A stretch of 64,000 bases of DNA, taken from NCBI GenBank assembly GCA_002352215.1, contig DEIB01000004.1:1-64000 (forward strand), in the 5' to 3' direction. The notes below the pieces were generated by a model. It was not told the DNA's origin and did not search any database. It saw only the letters and a list, made by a program, of their open reading frames with translations. The translations under genes were made by a program, and so were the position numbers. Of the stretch, positions 36,033 to 44,973 are shown in pieces. This DNA is from Chthonomonas sp. UBA2785. Its GTDB lineage: Bacteria > Armatimonadota > Fimbriimonadia > Fimbriimonadales > Fimbriimonadaceae. The stretch's first letter is position 1. Each line of letters begins with the position of its first letter.

Positions 36033-37637
36033 CTATCTCCCCCGCAACCCCTGCCGCGTGACAATCGGCACGTATCCCGCCTCGAGGCCGGGAGGAGGAG
36101 AGACCACCAGCGCCGGGTCAATGCTGGCCAGCTTGCCGACCGTGGGCGCGGGCAAGTAGTTCCGTGACCGATTCCAGCTGCGGTGCAAAAGCACCACCCG
36201 GCGCTGCAGTTGCTCCCGCTCGGCGGGGGTGAGGTCCGCGTTCATGAGGGCCGGCTGGTCCGCAAAGCGATACCACGAATAGGTGATCTCGCTCCCATCG
36301 CCCAGCGTGCGCGTGAAGGGCCCGGCCACCGGCCCGGGCTTCTTCCAGGTCGAATCTGCCTCTGTGGGCGTGATGTAGGGTTCCGTGATGCGCTGCGGCT
36401 TGGGGAACTGTGCTTGCCTCAGGCCCGTCTCGCGCGGCACCTCAAACACATCCACTGCCTTCCACACCTGCTTGCCGCTGTCCGTTTTCACCAAACGGTA
36501 AAACTCGGGCAGAGTCCACATCCCATCTTGCGGCGCCGACTGCCCCAAGACCGAGCGATTCCACTCAATCCCGTAGGTCAGCTCGTCCAGCGCCACGGGC
36601 TTGGCGTAGGCCGCCCAATCCACCTCGGCCGCTTGATCGCGCGGCTGCCCGGGAATGTAGATCCGCCACGTGGAGTAGCCCCCGCCCTTAAAGGTGTGCA
36701 TAGCCAAAGAGGAAGCCCCGATGCCACCATTCACCGCCGGCCCACCTTGGAACCATCGCTCCACCGAGTTCCACAGGGCCGACTTGTCGTACACCGTCAT
36801 GCGGTGGATGAGGGGGGCTTCCCCCTGCGCCGCCCCCGGGAAATGCGTTGGCGCGATCCGCGCGTACATGGTGCCGTCGGCCGCCGCCGAGACCATCGCC
36901 GGCACGTGCTGCGTTTCCATCTGCACGGCCCGGTTCGGCTCCGAGGGCCGCGAATCGAGGAACAACCCCGCCAGGGCCGGGTTCTCCGCCGAAGCCTTGG
37001 ACCAGAAGTAAGGGGTGAAGAACGCCACCGGCCCTTTGAAGTTCTCGGTGTTCAAAAAGAGGGTCCAGGCATGGTTCCCTGTCGGCACGGGCTTGCCGGC
37101 GGTTTGGGATTTCGGCTCCGTCAGCGGCAGGGGCAGATAGCCGTAACCGAACAGCTCGCCCCGCGTCCCTTGCTTCAAGTTGAGGCCATCGGGCGGCCAG
37201 ATCACCCACGGGCTCAACTGCGCCACCCCGTAGAGCCCGGTGGGATTCTTCCAATCGCGCCCCTTGCCCGCCCCGGGGCCGTTCGCCCACTCGGCGAAGT
37301 TGAGCGTCACCCCGCCCATGATGAACTTGGGGGTCTCCGTGGCGAACCGCGTGTCGCGCCACCAGCCCAGCCCGCCTTCGATATCCGTGTAGTGGTCCTT
37401 GGGGCCCTCGCCTTCAAATTGGGGGAACATCCAGGTGCCGAACAGGCCGCTCTGGAACGCGTTGCCCGGGTAGCTCTGCTGCAGCGGCCAGGCCGCCACG
37501 TACATGGAGAAGCCCGCGTTGTACTTGCGATCAACCCGCTCGTGCGGCACGATGAGGTAGCCCGCCATCTCCGTCGGGACCGGAGTATTCACCGTTTGGT
37601 GGGGCAGAGTGGCCAGCGCCAGGAGTTGCAGGATCAT
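36033..37637 (-). CDS. Exported protein of unknown function (534 aa)
   Basis: A 534-residue protein I do not recognise. It has a hydrophobic N-terminus (MILQLLALATLPHQ) and is rich in aromatic residues and proline with many short strands, e.g. GLFGTWMFPQFEGEGPKDHY, PWVIWPPDGLNLKQGTRGEL and YSTWRIYIPGQPRDQAAEVD. There is no known catalytic motif. It begins with an ATGA overlap at the stop of the SGNH esterase gene, so the two are coupled translationally. Association with the esterase suggests carbohydrate work outside the cell, but this is inference from the neighbourhood. Confidence 0.68.
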   Translation of the reverse strand: MILQLLALATLPHQTVNTPVPTEMAGYLIVPHERVDRKYNAGFSMYVAAWPLQQSYPGNAFQSGLFGTWMFPQFEGEGPKDHYTDIEGGLGWWRDTRFATETPKFIMGGVTLNFAEWANGPGAGKGRDWKNPTGLYGVAQLSPWVIWPPDGLNLKQGTRGELFGYGYLPLPLTEPKSQTAGKPVPTGNHAWTLFLNTENFKGPVAFFTPYFWSKASAENPALAGLFLDSRPSEPNRAVQMETQHVPAMVSAAADGTMYARIAPTHFPGAAQGEAPLIHRMTVYDKSALWNSVERWFQGGPAVNGGIGASSLAMHTFKGGGYSTWRIYIPGQPRDQAAEVDWAAYAKPVALDELTYGIEWNRSVLGQSAPQDGMWTLPEFYRLVKTDSGKQVWKAVDVFEVPRETGLRQAQFPKPQRITEPYITPTEADSTWKKPGPVAGPFTRTLGDGSEITYSWYRFADQPALMNADLTPAEREQLQRRVVLLHRSWNRSRNYLPAPTVGKLASIDPALVVSPPPGLEAGYVPIVTRQGLRGR

Positions 37638-38554
37638 CGCGCAGCCTCGTCCATCAGTTTCACCATCGCTCGGCCCATGGCATCGCCAATCAGGAAGTAG
37701 GTTTCTCCGTTTTGGTTCCAGTGGTAGCCCTGGTCACTCGGGGATTGCTCGGGGGTGCGCCAAAACGCACGCGTACCCACAAAGGCTACATTGCCCTCGA
37801 ATTCCGGCTGCTCGGCCACGGCGGCTTGGGCCTTCATCAGCGCCAGCGCGCGCTCGTTGGTTTCTTCCATGCCCCCCATGCCGGTTTCGGCAATGACAAA
37901 GGGCATCCCGATCGCCTTCAGATCCCGCCGGACATCGCCAATGAAATTGGCCATGTTCGTTTGGTATTCCGCCACATAGTCCCCGTTGATCCGGTCATTC
38001 CAACCCTGGTGCCAGCCGAATCCGCTGATGACAAAGCGCCGGCCCTTCCACTGCGGAAAGTTGGTTTCGGCATCGGCCATTGCCTTCTTTGCGCCCTGGA
38101 TCATCTCGGTGTAGGTGGGGCCGACCGTACCGCCCGAACTCGGCGGTCGGAAGTCCACCGCCAGACTCTTGCCTCCCCAGGCCAGCTTGATGAGGAGCAC
38201 GGGCTCCTCCAGCGCATCCCCCACCACGTGGCCAAAGCCGAGTTCCGGGCCGATGGTGTCCTTGCCCGCGCCGTAGCCGACCGTGAGATTGCCCTTCCGG
38301 TCGAAGTAGTCGATGAAGACGTCATCACGCACGCGCCACTCACCGTCGGAGTCCTTGAGTCGACGGTAGAGCGGGGGCGCCCCGGGGGCCGAAACCACGT
38401 ACTCCAGGCTGCCCTTGCCGCCATTGCGCTCGGGGTTGGCGGCAATGAATCCGTGCCCCACCATGTTCGATTGCCCGGCCAGGATGAACACGCGCACCGG
38501 TGGCTCCTGGGCGGGCGCGGCAGAAACCAGGAGGGCAAGGGCCAGGGGGGTCAT
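37634..38554 (-). CDS. SGNH esterase, sialate O-acetylesterase-like
   Basis: A 306-residue exported esterase. The start at 38554 gives MTPLALALLVSAAPAQEPPV, a signal peptide. The nucleophile block is VRVFILAGQSNMVGHGFIAA (GQSNM, block I of the SASA/DUF303 family), the oxyanion segment is LIKLAWGGKSLAVDFRP, and the Asn/Gly block is FGWHQGWNDRIN. The catalytic His is likely in GYHWNQNGETYFLIGDAMGR. The family removes O-acetyl groups from sialic acids or plant polysaccharides. The next gene starts within its stop codon. Two 14-bp direct repeats lie upstream at 38613-38640. Confidence 0.87.
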   Translation of the reverse strand: MTPLALALLVSAAPAQEPPVRVFILAGQSNMVGHGFIAANPERNGGKGSLEYVVSAPGAPPLYRRLKDSDGEWRVRDDVFIDYFDRKGNLTVGYGAGKDTIGPELGFGHVVGDALEEPVLLIKLAWGGKSLAVDFRPPSSGGTVGPTYTEMIQGAKKAMADAETNFPQWKGRRFVISGFGWHQGWNDRINGDYVAEYQTNMANFIGDVRRDLKAIGMPFVIAETGMGGMEETNERALALMKAQAAVAEQPEFEGNVAFVGTRAFWRTPEQSPSDQGYHWNQNGETYFLIGDAMGRAMVKLMDEAAR

Positions 38555-38612
38555 GGTGCCCCCAATATACCGAGGTGGGGCCTGAAACTTGAATTCGGTG
38601 TACGTCACCTGT

Positions 38613-38640
38613 TTGGCAGCACAAAGTTGGCAGCACAAAG
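38613..38640. repeat. Tandem duplication of a 14-bp unit
   Basis: TTGGCAGCACAAAG occurs twice in immediate succession (38613-38626 and 38627-38640) in the region between the divergent esterase and phospholipase genes. It looks like a recent slippage event. A role as a regulator-binding site is possible but unsupported. Confidence 0.85.
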
Positions 38641-38715
38641 GATGGCGCAAACCCCAGAACTGAACACATCAAAAATCGCAACCATCGCTTAACACAGCCC
38701 CGGCACAATAGCCGG

Positions 38716-41058
38716 GTGACAGCTTCGCGACGTGATTTCCTTAAGGCAGCGGCCACGGTCGGCTCGTCGGCCTTCCTCCATGACGCCATAACTAGCACCA
38801 TTTTGCGGGCGGCCCACATTTCCCCAGATCCCGGCACCACATTCCACGATGCCGAACACGTTGTCATCCTGATGCAAGAAAACCGGTCGTTCGACCACGC
38901 CTACGGCTGTCTCCGGGGTGTGCGAGGCTACCGTGACCCCCGCCCCTTTGAACTCCCCAGCGGCCACAGCGTGTGGATGCAAGCCGACGACGACGGCAGC
39001 ATCGTGCCGCCGTTCCGCCTGGAAATGGACAAGACCAAGATCACATGGATGGGCGGCACGCCGCACTCGTGGCCGGACCAAGTGGATGCGCGCAACGCTG
39101 GCAAGTACGACAAGTGGCTGCAGGCCAAGCGGCGCGGCGACAACTTCCCGATGACGATGGGCTACTTCACCCGGGAAGATATCCCCTTCTATTACGCTCT
39201 CGCCGACTGCTTCACGATCTTTGATTACGCCTTCTGCTCGTCGCTAACTGGCACCACGCCCAACCGGCTCTACCTCTGGTCGGGCACGGTGCGGGAATCC
39301 GCCGACCACCCCGCCCGCGTCCTCAACTCGGATACGGACTACGAAGACGAAGCCAGCTGGACCACCTACCCCGAACGCCTGCAAAGCCACGGCATCTCAT
39401 GGAAGGTCTACCAAAACGAACTCTCGCTCGGCACCGGATTTGACGGCGAGCACGACGCCTGGCTGGCCAACTTCACGGATAACCCGCTGGAGTGGATGAG
39501 CCAGTACCGCGTGCGATTCTCACCCAAGCGCCGCGAGTTTGTGAAGAAGGAAATCGAGCGACTAGAGGCCATCATCGCCAAGGGCGAGGGGAACGAAGCC
39601 CAACTCACGGCCCACGCCAAGATGGTGGAGAACTACAAGAAGGAGGCGAGCATCTACAGCGAGGAAGCCTGGCAAGCCCTGGACCCCCGCGAACGCGACC
39701 TGCACCAGCGCGGTTTTGCCGACAACGCCGGCGACCCGGACTACCGCACCATCGTGGAATACACCTACGATGACAACGGCACCGCCCGCACCACCATGGT
39801 GCCGAAGGGTGACGTGCTCCACCAATTCCGCAAGGACGTGGAATCCGGCGAACTCCCGGCCGTGTCGTGGTTAGTGCCACCCGAGCGGTTCTCCGACCAC
39901 CCGGGTTCGGCTTGGTTCGGGGCGTGGTTCCTTAGTGAGGCCATCAACATCCTCACGCAAGACCCCGAGGTGTGGAAGAAGACGATCTTCATCCTGTGCT
40001 ACGACGAGAACGACGGCTTTTTTGACCACATCCCGCCGTTCATTGCCCCGCATCCCGATCGCCCGGAAACGGGCAAGACCTCGAAGGCTATCAACACCGC
40101 CGATGAAATCGCCATCTCCCGGGATCGCGAGCATTCCATCGGTCTGGGCTATCGTTGCCCCCTCGTCATCGCCTCGCCGTGGTCGCGGGGCGGGGCAGTG
40201 AACTCCCAGATCACCGACCACACCTCCATCCTCATGTTCCTCGAGCAGTGGCTGGCTGGCAAGGGCAAGGATGTGCCGGAGACCAATATCAGTAAGTGGC
40301 GGCGCACCGTGTGCGGAGATTTGACCTCGGCCTTCCGCCCATTTGATGGCGAGAAAGTCACGTTGCCGGAATTCCTGGATCGCGACGACACGATCGAGCG
40401 GATTCACAATGCGCGGTTCCAAGACAACCCGGGCCCGGCGCCCCGGCTATCGGCCGACACGGCGGATGCGGCGGCGGTGGCTGCGCTGCAGGAACCCGGC
40501 ACGCGCCCCTCGTGCCCGCTACCCTATGAGCTCGAAGCCAACATCACCGTGGGGGCCAGCGGTGCCGAACTGACCCTCCACGCGGGTAACCAGCGCCTGG
40601 GCTCCAAGGCCGCTGGGGGTGCCTTTATGGCGTATTCCTACGGTCCGGAATTTGTCTCCCGCGCCTACGCCGTGGTGCCGGGCGATACCCTCTCCGACGT
40701 GTTGCCTGTGGGTGACGAAGTGCATGTGCGTATTGATGGCCCCAACGGCTTCTTGCGGCAGCTGAAGTCGGCGGGCACGCCGCCGTTCTCTGTATCGGCG
40801 CGGGCCGAAGGGGACAACCTGGTGCTGGAGATTCGAAATCCGGGTTCCGCGCCTCTGGAAGTCAAGCTCCTCGACGAATCCTACGGGCAGAATCTGCCGG
40901 CGGTGCGGGTGCCGGCACAGGGCCAGCAAGTTGTCAAGATTTCTACGGCCAAGAGCGCCCAGTGGTACGACGTGAGCGCGTCCGCCGGAGGGGCGACGTA
41001 TCGCTTTGCCGGGCGGGTCGAAACGGGACGTTGGACGACGTCGGACCCTGCGATGTAA
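38716..41058 (+). CDS. Tat-exported phospholipase C (phosphoesterase family, phosphocholine-specific type)
   Basis: A 780-residue enzyme of the bacterial phospholipase C/acid phosphatase superfamily. It starts at GTG 38716 with TASRRDFLKAAATVGSSAFL, a twin-arginine signal. The metal and catalytic region is VVILMQENRSFDHAYGCLRG (ENRSFDH), followed by SSLTGTTPNRLYLWSGTVRE and FILCYDENDGFFDHIPPFIA. Two C-terminal beta-domains of the DUF756 type follow at about 560-650 and 670-770 (GASGAELTLHAGNQRLGSKA; GDNLVLEIRNPGSAPLEVKL). Family enzymes hydrolyse phosphatidylcholine and sphingomyelin. The gene is complete. Confidence 0.92.
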   Translation: MTASRRDFLKAAATVGSSAFLHDAITSTILRAAHISPDPGTTFHDAEHVVILMQENRSFDHAYGCLRGVRGYRDPRPFELPSGHSVWMQADDDGSIVPPFRLEMDKTKITWMGGTPHSWPDQVDARNAGKYDKWLQAKRRGDNFPMTMGYFTREDIPFYYALADCFTIFDYAFCSSLTGTTPNRLYLWSGTVRESADHPARVLNSDTDYEDEASWTTYPERLQSHGISWKVYQNELSLGTGFDGEHDAWLANFTDNPLEWMSQYRVRFSPKRREFVKKEIERLEAIIAKGEGNEAQLTAHAKMVENYKKEASIYSEEAWQALDPRERDLHQRGFADNAGDPDYRTIVEYTYDDNGTARTTMVPKGDVLHQFRKDVESGELPAVSWLVPPERFSDHPGSAWFGAWFLSEAINILTQDPEVWKKTIFILCYDENDGFFDHIPPFIAPHPDRPETGKTSKAINTADEIAISRDREHSIGLGYRCPLVIASPWSRGGAVNSQITDHTSILMFLEQWLAGKGKDVPETNISKWRRTVCGDLTSAFRPFDGEKVTLPEFLDRDDTIERIHNARFQDNPGPAPRLSADTADAAAVAALQEPGTRPSCPLPYELEANITVGASGAELTLHAGNQRLGSKAAGGAFMAYSYGPEFVSRAYAVVPGDTLSDVLPVGDEVHVRIDGPNGFLRQLKSAGTPPFSVSARAEGDNLVLEIRNPGSAPLEVKLLDESYGQNLPAVRVPAQGQQVVKISTAKSAQWYDVSASAGGATYRFAGRVETGRWTTSDPAM

Positions 41059-41063
41059 GGTGC

Positions 41064-41089
41064 CCCTTCCCCCCACCAGGGGGGAAGGG
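41064..41089. terminator. Perfect hairpin between convergent genes
   Basis: CCCTTCCCCCC (41064-41074) pairs perfectly with GGGGGGAAGGG (41079-41089) around ACCA. It lies between the stops of phospholipase C and the gene at 41090 and has no long U-tract, so termination may be partial. Confidence 0.6.
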
Positions 41090-41557
41090 TTAGCTGAGAT
41101 CCACCAGCAAGCCCTCTGCGCCGTAGAAACCTTCGCCGTCGGCCTGGATCATGCCGCCGTACTTCTGTACAAAGAATTCAAACAGCGCATCATTGGCCTC
41201 GAATCCCTCTTCGGTGATATCTCCCAGGAGTTGGGAACAGATCACAAACCGGGTTTGGCCGAGGTGGGCCGTCACCTGCGCTTTGTCCGGGCCGTCGTCT
41301 ACGTCCTCCATTTCGCCGATGAACTCCTCGATCTCCTCGGCGGCCATGGAATCCGGCGCGTCGTTCACGTTCAGCTCCACCAGGATGGGCTGATTTGAAG
41401 GGTTGTAATGGTATTCAAACCCCTCCCACGGAACCTCGTGCCGAGAGTCATCCGTTTCAAATCGCGCCCCCGCGACCACCTTCTTGACCTCGCTCTCAAC
41501 TTCCGCCAAAGTCGGAATGTTCTCCGACGTACAGAATACGCGCATGTAGTAACCCAT
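41090..41557 (-). CDS. Uncharacterised acidic protein (155 aa)
   Basis: A small protein with start MGYYMRVFCTSENIPTLAEV and end KYGGMIQADGEGFYGAEGLL followed by VDLS. The pairing of a YYMRVFCTS start with a GGxIQADGEGFY ending is one I associate with a family of bacterial hypothetical proteins; no function is known. Very acidic in the middle (EEIEEFIGEMEDVDDGPDKA). It is the first of several small genes of reduced GC between 41 and 43.6 kb, some of which look like immunity proteins. No Shine-Dalgarno is evident before the ATG. Confidence 0.68.
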   Translation of the reverse strand: MGYYMRVFCTSENIPTLAEVESEVKKVVAGARFETDDSRHEVPWEGFEYHYNPSNQPILVELNVNDAPDSMAAEEIEEFIGEMEDVDDGPDKAQVTAHLGQTRFVICSQLLGDITEEGFEANDALFEFFVQKYGGMIQADGEGFYGAEGLLVDLS

Positions 41558-41620
41558 CTCGATTCACCTAAACGTCATTCATCTTGTCACGAGGGCACGC
41601 AACAATTCAATTCCCTTTCA

Positions 41621-42265
41621 CTAGTCTCCGCCACAGCCACCGCCGCCGCCGTCCGAATCACCACCTGAGCACGCAGTTCCTCCCCCGCAACCCACGAAGT
41701 CCGCTCCCGACCAATGTGAGGCTTTCTTACCAGCTTCCAGATATTCTGGCAATTTGTAAGTGTTGCCATCAGGAATCTTCGTCTGAGCGTCGGCAGCAAA
41801 GAGTAACGGCAGCCGGGAAGGATACTGCGTACTAATGCCTTCCTCTTGGCACGCAAGAAGAAACGTCTCTTTAAGGGTGAGTGGCATTTTGTGACTCACT
41901 GCTGGGCTCGAAGCCGGAATGTGATGGAAGTAACGTCCAAACGCCTTACGGCAGAAACCCGTGTAATACTTAGTATCGAGGATAAACTCGTGCCACAGCG
42001 CATCGACAACCTTAGAAGGCATCGGCATCGACCTCTTAGGTGCACGTAGGGACATAAGGAAGTATTGTCTTAGTGCGGCCTGCACAAGGATCATTTCGCT
42101 CGCGCTCAAACTAGGGTAATGCTTCTGCAGTGCGTAAGTGAGGCCCGGCGGAAACGAGTATGTCTCGATAAATGCTCTCCTTCTTGTTCTGAGAACTGTC
42201 AGGCTCCAAGGGACCCCAAAAACCAGGAGTCCAACCAAGAGAAGGCCGATGATATTCGCACTCAT
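41621..42265 (-). CDS. Membrane-anchored protein with glycine/cysteine-rich tail
   Basis: A 214-residue protein. The start at 42265 gives MSANIIGLLLVGLLVFGVPW, one membrane helix, followed by RTRRRAFIETYSFP. The central region LRQYFLMSLRAPKRSMPMPS followed by KVVDALWHEFILDTKYYTGF and CRKAFGRYFHHIPAS resembles the GRDP/DUF1399-like bacterial family (WHEF...YxxFC...G-x-YxHH). The C-terminus ends in GADFVGCGGGTACSGGDSDG followed by GGGGCGGD, which might bind metal or be lipid-like in packing. Function unknown. Moderately low GC. Confidence 0.62.
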   Translation of the reverse strand: MSANIIGLLLVGLLVFGVPWSLTVLRTRRRAFIETYSFPPGLTYALQKHYPSLSASEMILVQAALRQYFLMSLRAPKRSMPMPSKVVDALWHEFILDTKYYTGFCRKAFGRYFHHIPASSPAVSHKMPLTLKETFLLACQEEGISTQYPSRLPLLFAADAQTKIPDGNTYKLPEYLEAGKKASHWSGADFVGCGGGTACSGGDSDGGGGGCGGD

Positions 42266-42533
42266 GGTGCTGACACCCTCGGCAGGTAGTTCGGAACGTG
42301 CCCGTCGTCCGGCGGTCCTACTGATCGACCTGAGGGAAGGTGCCTCGGCGGCCGCACTTGCCACATCTCTCCATCCCGTTCTACTTGATTTGATCAAGGC
42401 TGGTTGCGCGGATAGCCAGGTCCTCAATCAAAGTGCAGAATTGTCCCTGAACCCCTGAGCCCAGGGCACCAAAGGCACGGATTTTCCCTTCAGACCAACA
42501 ATTCAGACAACCGGCGACGGAGCAATTCATCCG

Positions 42534-43178
42534 TTATTCGAGCCGAAAATCACCTTCATCAAACTCGTACTGCTGGGTGGCGCGCACCCCGGCAAAGACC
42601 GATCCCCCGGTCGAGGTCATCTCCATCATTCCGCCGGCCGCCAAGACCTTGTCTCCCCACATGACAATTTCGAGACCGTGGTCCATATCCCATGCCGACT
42701 GGAAGTTGTAGCCAACCACCCACTCATCCTCTGGTTCGGAGGCCGCGAACCTGATGCCCGTCAACTTGAACATCCTCGAAAGAAACTGGCTCGGCTCGCT
42801 ACCTAGTTCTGTTAGAATGTGCTGCCAGTGCGCCTCCCACTTCAGCATGCCGGGCAGGTTGACTTCGTAATGATCCTTGAGGACGCGCTCTTGGATCGCC
42901 ATTAGCTTGATTCCGAGCTTCTTGGCAATGTCGTCGGCGTTCTCTCGTACAAAGTTCAGAGTTGGCAGATAACTCTCGTCTTCTGCATAGACCACCACCA
43001 TCACCGTTGCGTCGGGAGTTCGGCAGGATGTGCAACAAGGATCTAGCGGCGCAGGTGCTCCCGTCAGCGGCCAGGTGTGAAAAGTCTCGTCGTAAACCGA
43101 GTACGGAACGTACCAATCCTGAAAGAATGGCTTTGGATCTTCCCACTTTCGCGGGTTTTCAAAGTCTTGTGTGATCAT
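42534..43178 (-). CDS. Uncharacterised DUF6985-like protein (214 aa)
   Basis: Residues near the C-terminus, DEWVVGYNFQSAWDMDHGLE followed by IVMWGDKVLAAGG, fit the pattern of DUF6985-like proteins (GYN-x-WDxEHG-x4-GxxVLAxG), a group found with toxin-immunity loci. The N-terminal 90 residues have MVVVYAEDESYLPTLNFVRE and a CCTSC pair. A specific function cannot be assigned. It follows the Imm22-like gene by six bases and shares its transcript. Confidence 0.6.
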   Translation of the reverse strand: MITQDFENPRKWEDPKPFFQDWYVPYSVYDETFHTWPLTGAPAPLDPCCTSCRTPDATVMVVVYAEDESYLPTLNFVRENADDIAKKLGIKLMAIQERVLKDHYEVNLPGMLKWEAHWQHILTELGSEPSQFLSRMFKLTGIRFAASEPEDEWVVGYNFQSAWDMDHGLEIVMWGDKVLAAGGMMEMTSTGGSVFAGVRATQQYEFDEGDFRLE

Positions 43179-43184
43179 ACGGCC

Positions 43185-43565
43185 TCAGAACTCAAACTCA
43201 TATTGACCAACATAAGTAAGCGTGTATCCTTCTCCCTGAACGGATCGAGGATCAGTGATCTCTCCCCGCATGAGCATCACCACCGTGTTGAACTCAGGCT
43301 GCCAAGCTTGGCGAGCGGTAATCGCAGCGGCGTAATGATGCGATCCACTGAGACCCTCTAGGAGTTCCACCATCGATGCCGCCCCGGGCAGGTACTTGAC
43401 TTCCATAAAGTCGTGATCGTAAAAGCGCTCGCCCTGGTCTTGGGCAAACTTCGAGATCGGAGGATCGTCGTCCGTATCGGAATACGACTCTTCAAAGTAC
43501 GCGTCGAGCGCTGCTTGAGAGGGGAAAGTCCCCACCCAGATGTCAGCACACTCAGGACCGGCCAT
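43185..43565 (-). CDS. Imm22-like immunity protein
   Basis: A 126-residue acidic protein with ADIWVGTFPSQAALDAYFEE followed by SYSDTDDDPPISKFAQDQGE and RFYDHDFMEVKYLP. This run (WVGxF-S-E/x-L-x2-Y-x3-Y; ISxF-x2-D-x-G-x-x-x-YDHDFxE) matches the immunity protein 22 pattern. The family neutralises toxins of polymorphic toxin or contact-dependent systems. No toxin or secretion gene is next to it. The family call comes from pattern recall only. Confidence 0.55.
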   Translation of the reverse strand: MAGPECADIWVGTFPSQAALDAYFEESYSDTDDDPPISKFAQDQGERFYDHDFMEVKYLPGAASMVELLEGLSGSHHYAAAITARQAWQPEFNTVVMLMRGEITDPRSVQGEGYTLTYVGQYEFEF

Positions 43566-43616
43566 GCCTCGTTTCTACCAGAGCGATTTCTGAAAGCAAT
43601 CGCTTTGATTCACCGC

Positions 43617-44231
43617 TCACACCAAGCTCAACACGCCTAACCAATCCCTCAACTTCGCCGCCCCCACAAAGTGGTGGGCGCGGATGCCCAAGGCCGCAGC
43701 GGCCTGCACATTGGCCAGGGTGTCATCGATGAACGCCGCTTCCCCCGGCGCGACCCCCGCCACCTCCAGGGTATGCGCAAAGATCTCCGGGCTCGGTTTG
43801 GCGTGGCCCACCTCACTCGAATTGACAATGAAATCGAAGTGACCCGCCAGTTCCAGCCGGGCGAGATCGCGCGGTAAGCGGCTGGTGGCATTGGTGATCA
43901 ACCCAACCCGGCAACGCTCCCTCACCTGCGCCAGCAGGTCTCGCACTTCGGCATCCACCACCCCGGCGGGCTCGGACCACGCCGCCACCGCCGCCCCCGC
44001 GTCCGCGCCGGGGTGCAGCGCCTGCAGTTGCCGCCGCACTTCTTCCCGCCAGGCTTCATCCGAAATGACCCCCGTGATGGCCTGATGCAACAGGTCCGGA
44101 GCGAACGCTGTGCGGGCAATGATGCCCGCCGGGAGCCCGTGAGATTCTTCCGGCGAAGAGTCCCCTTGCGGCCACTGGCGCACCACGCCATCCAGGTCGG
44201 TGAGGAGGAGGCGGGGGGTCACTGGCGGCAA
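43617..44231 (-). CDS. HAD-superfamily hydrolase
   Basis: A 204-residue phosphatase-like protein. Motif I is LLLTDLDGVVRQW (D-x-D), motif II is GLITNATSRL, motif III has Lys in GHAKPSPEIFAHTLEVAGVA, and motif IV is AAFIDDTLANVQAAAALGIR. Helical cap residues lie between motifs I and II, so it is subfamily I with a small cap. A phosphosugar or a phosphoamino acid might be the substrate; nothing nearby tells which. The first codon is TTG at 44231; a GTG at 44222 is an alternative. Confidence 0.85.
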   Translation of the reverse strand: MPPVTPRLLLTDLDGVVRQWPQGDSSPEESHGLPAGIIARTAFAPDLLHQAITGVISDEAWREEVRRQLQALHPGADAGAAVAAWSEPAGVVDAEVRDLLAQVRERCRVGLITNATSRLPRDLARLELAGHFDFIVNSSEVGHAKPSPEIFAHTLEVAGVAPGEAAFIDDTLANVQAAAALGIRAHHFVGAAKLRDWLGVLSLV

Positions 44232-44255
44232 GTTTAGCCCCTTGTGGCGACCAGC

Positions 44256-44819
44256 TTATGGCCGCGGATTCTTGGCGGCTTTCCAAGCGGCGATGGCCCT
44301 GGAAAGGTGCGAGCGGCGGAACCCCCGCCCCGACATCAACCGCGCAAAGTCCGCCGCGTGGTCGAAGTGCTGAAGCTGATAGTGATAGTAATTGATGTAC
44401 TCCAAGATCGCCAGCACCACCAAGATCTTGGCGGCAATGAGGCTGCCCGGCCACGCGGGAAGAGTCTGGGCGGCTTCCATGCCGGTCAAGACCAGGGCGA
44501 TGAGGATGAGCGCCAGCGACGGCCAGCGCGCGGCATCCAGCCGGGGCACCCAGGTCCGCTCGGTCGCGCGGTTCCCTTCCAGCCCGTCCACCACCATCTT
44601 CCAGGCGATGGTGCCGACCACGAGCAAGAACGAGGTGGCCACCATGGCCGCGATCATCGCCGGGCGGATGACCCCCGCCGGGTCTGCCAACACGGCCACG
44701 CACGCGATGAGCGGCACCAAGACCACGTTGGCCGCCTCCATCTTGTAGTACGGCCGCAGCCGCCGGCGCAACTTGGCCCGGGCGGTGGATTCGGTGGAAG
44801 CTGGTGCAGGCGTGGACAT
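44256..44819 (-). CDS. Four-helix integral membrane protein of unknown function
   Basis: A 187-residue protein. The N-terminal 30 residues are basic (ARAKLRRRLRPYYKM), followed by hydrophobic segments at about 30-46 (VVLVPLIACVAVLADP), 52-72 (AMIAAMVATSFLLVVGTIAW), 96-115 (WPSLALILIALVLTGMEAAQ) and 123-142 (SLIAAKILVVLAILEYINYY). The C-terminus is basic and faces the cytoplasm in a simple topology. I do not recognise a family. It may be transcribed with the HAD gene (24 bases between). Confidence 0.7.
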   Translation of the reverse strand: MSTPAPASTESTARAKLRRRLRPYYKMEAANVVLVPLIACVAVLADPAGVIRPAMIAAMVATSFLLVVGTIAWKMVVDGLEGNRATERTWVPRLDAARWPSLALILIALVLTGMEAAQTLPAWPGSLIAAKILVVLAILEYINYYHYQLQHFDHAADFARLMSGRGFRRSHLSRAIAAWKAAKNPRP

Positions 44820-44973
44820 GACGAAAGCCCGTAGTTTAAGTTACGGGATCGCGCCGGTGAAGTTCGCTGCGGCTAGTCTTCTCGCGGGGGGAAGTGCGCA
44901 GGCACCGTGTTCGGGTCAAATTCTGTCCCCCGAGGCGTGTTGACCGTTTGGCCGCCGACCAAGTCGCAGGAAC

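Noticed and set aside
36183..37700. 505-codon + strand frame
   Set aside because: Arg/His/Pro-rich composition typical of an antisense frame; the minus-strand protein has a signal peptide and coupled start.
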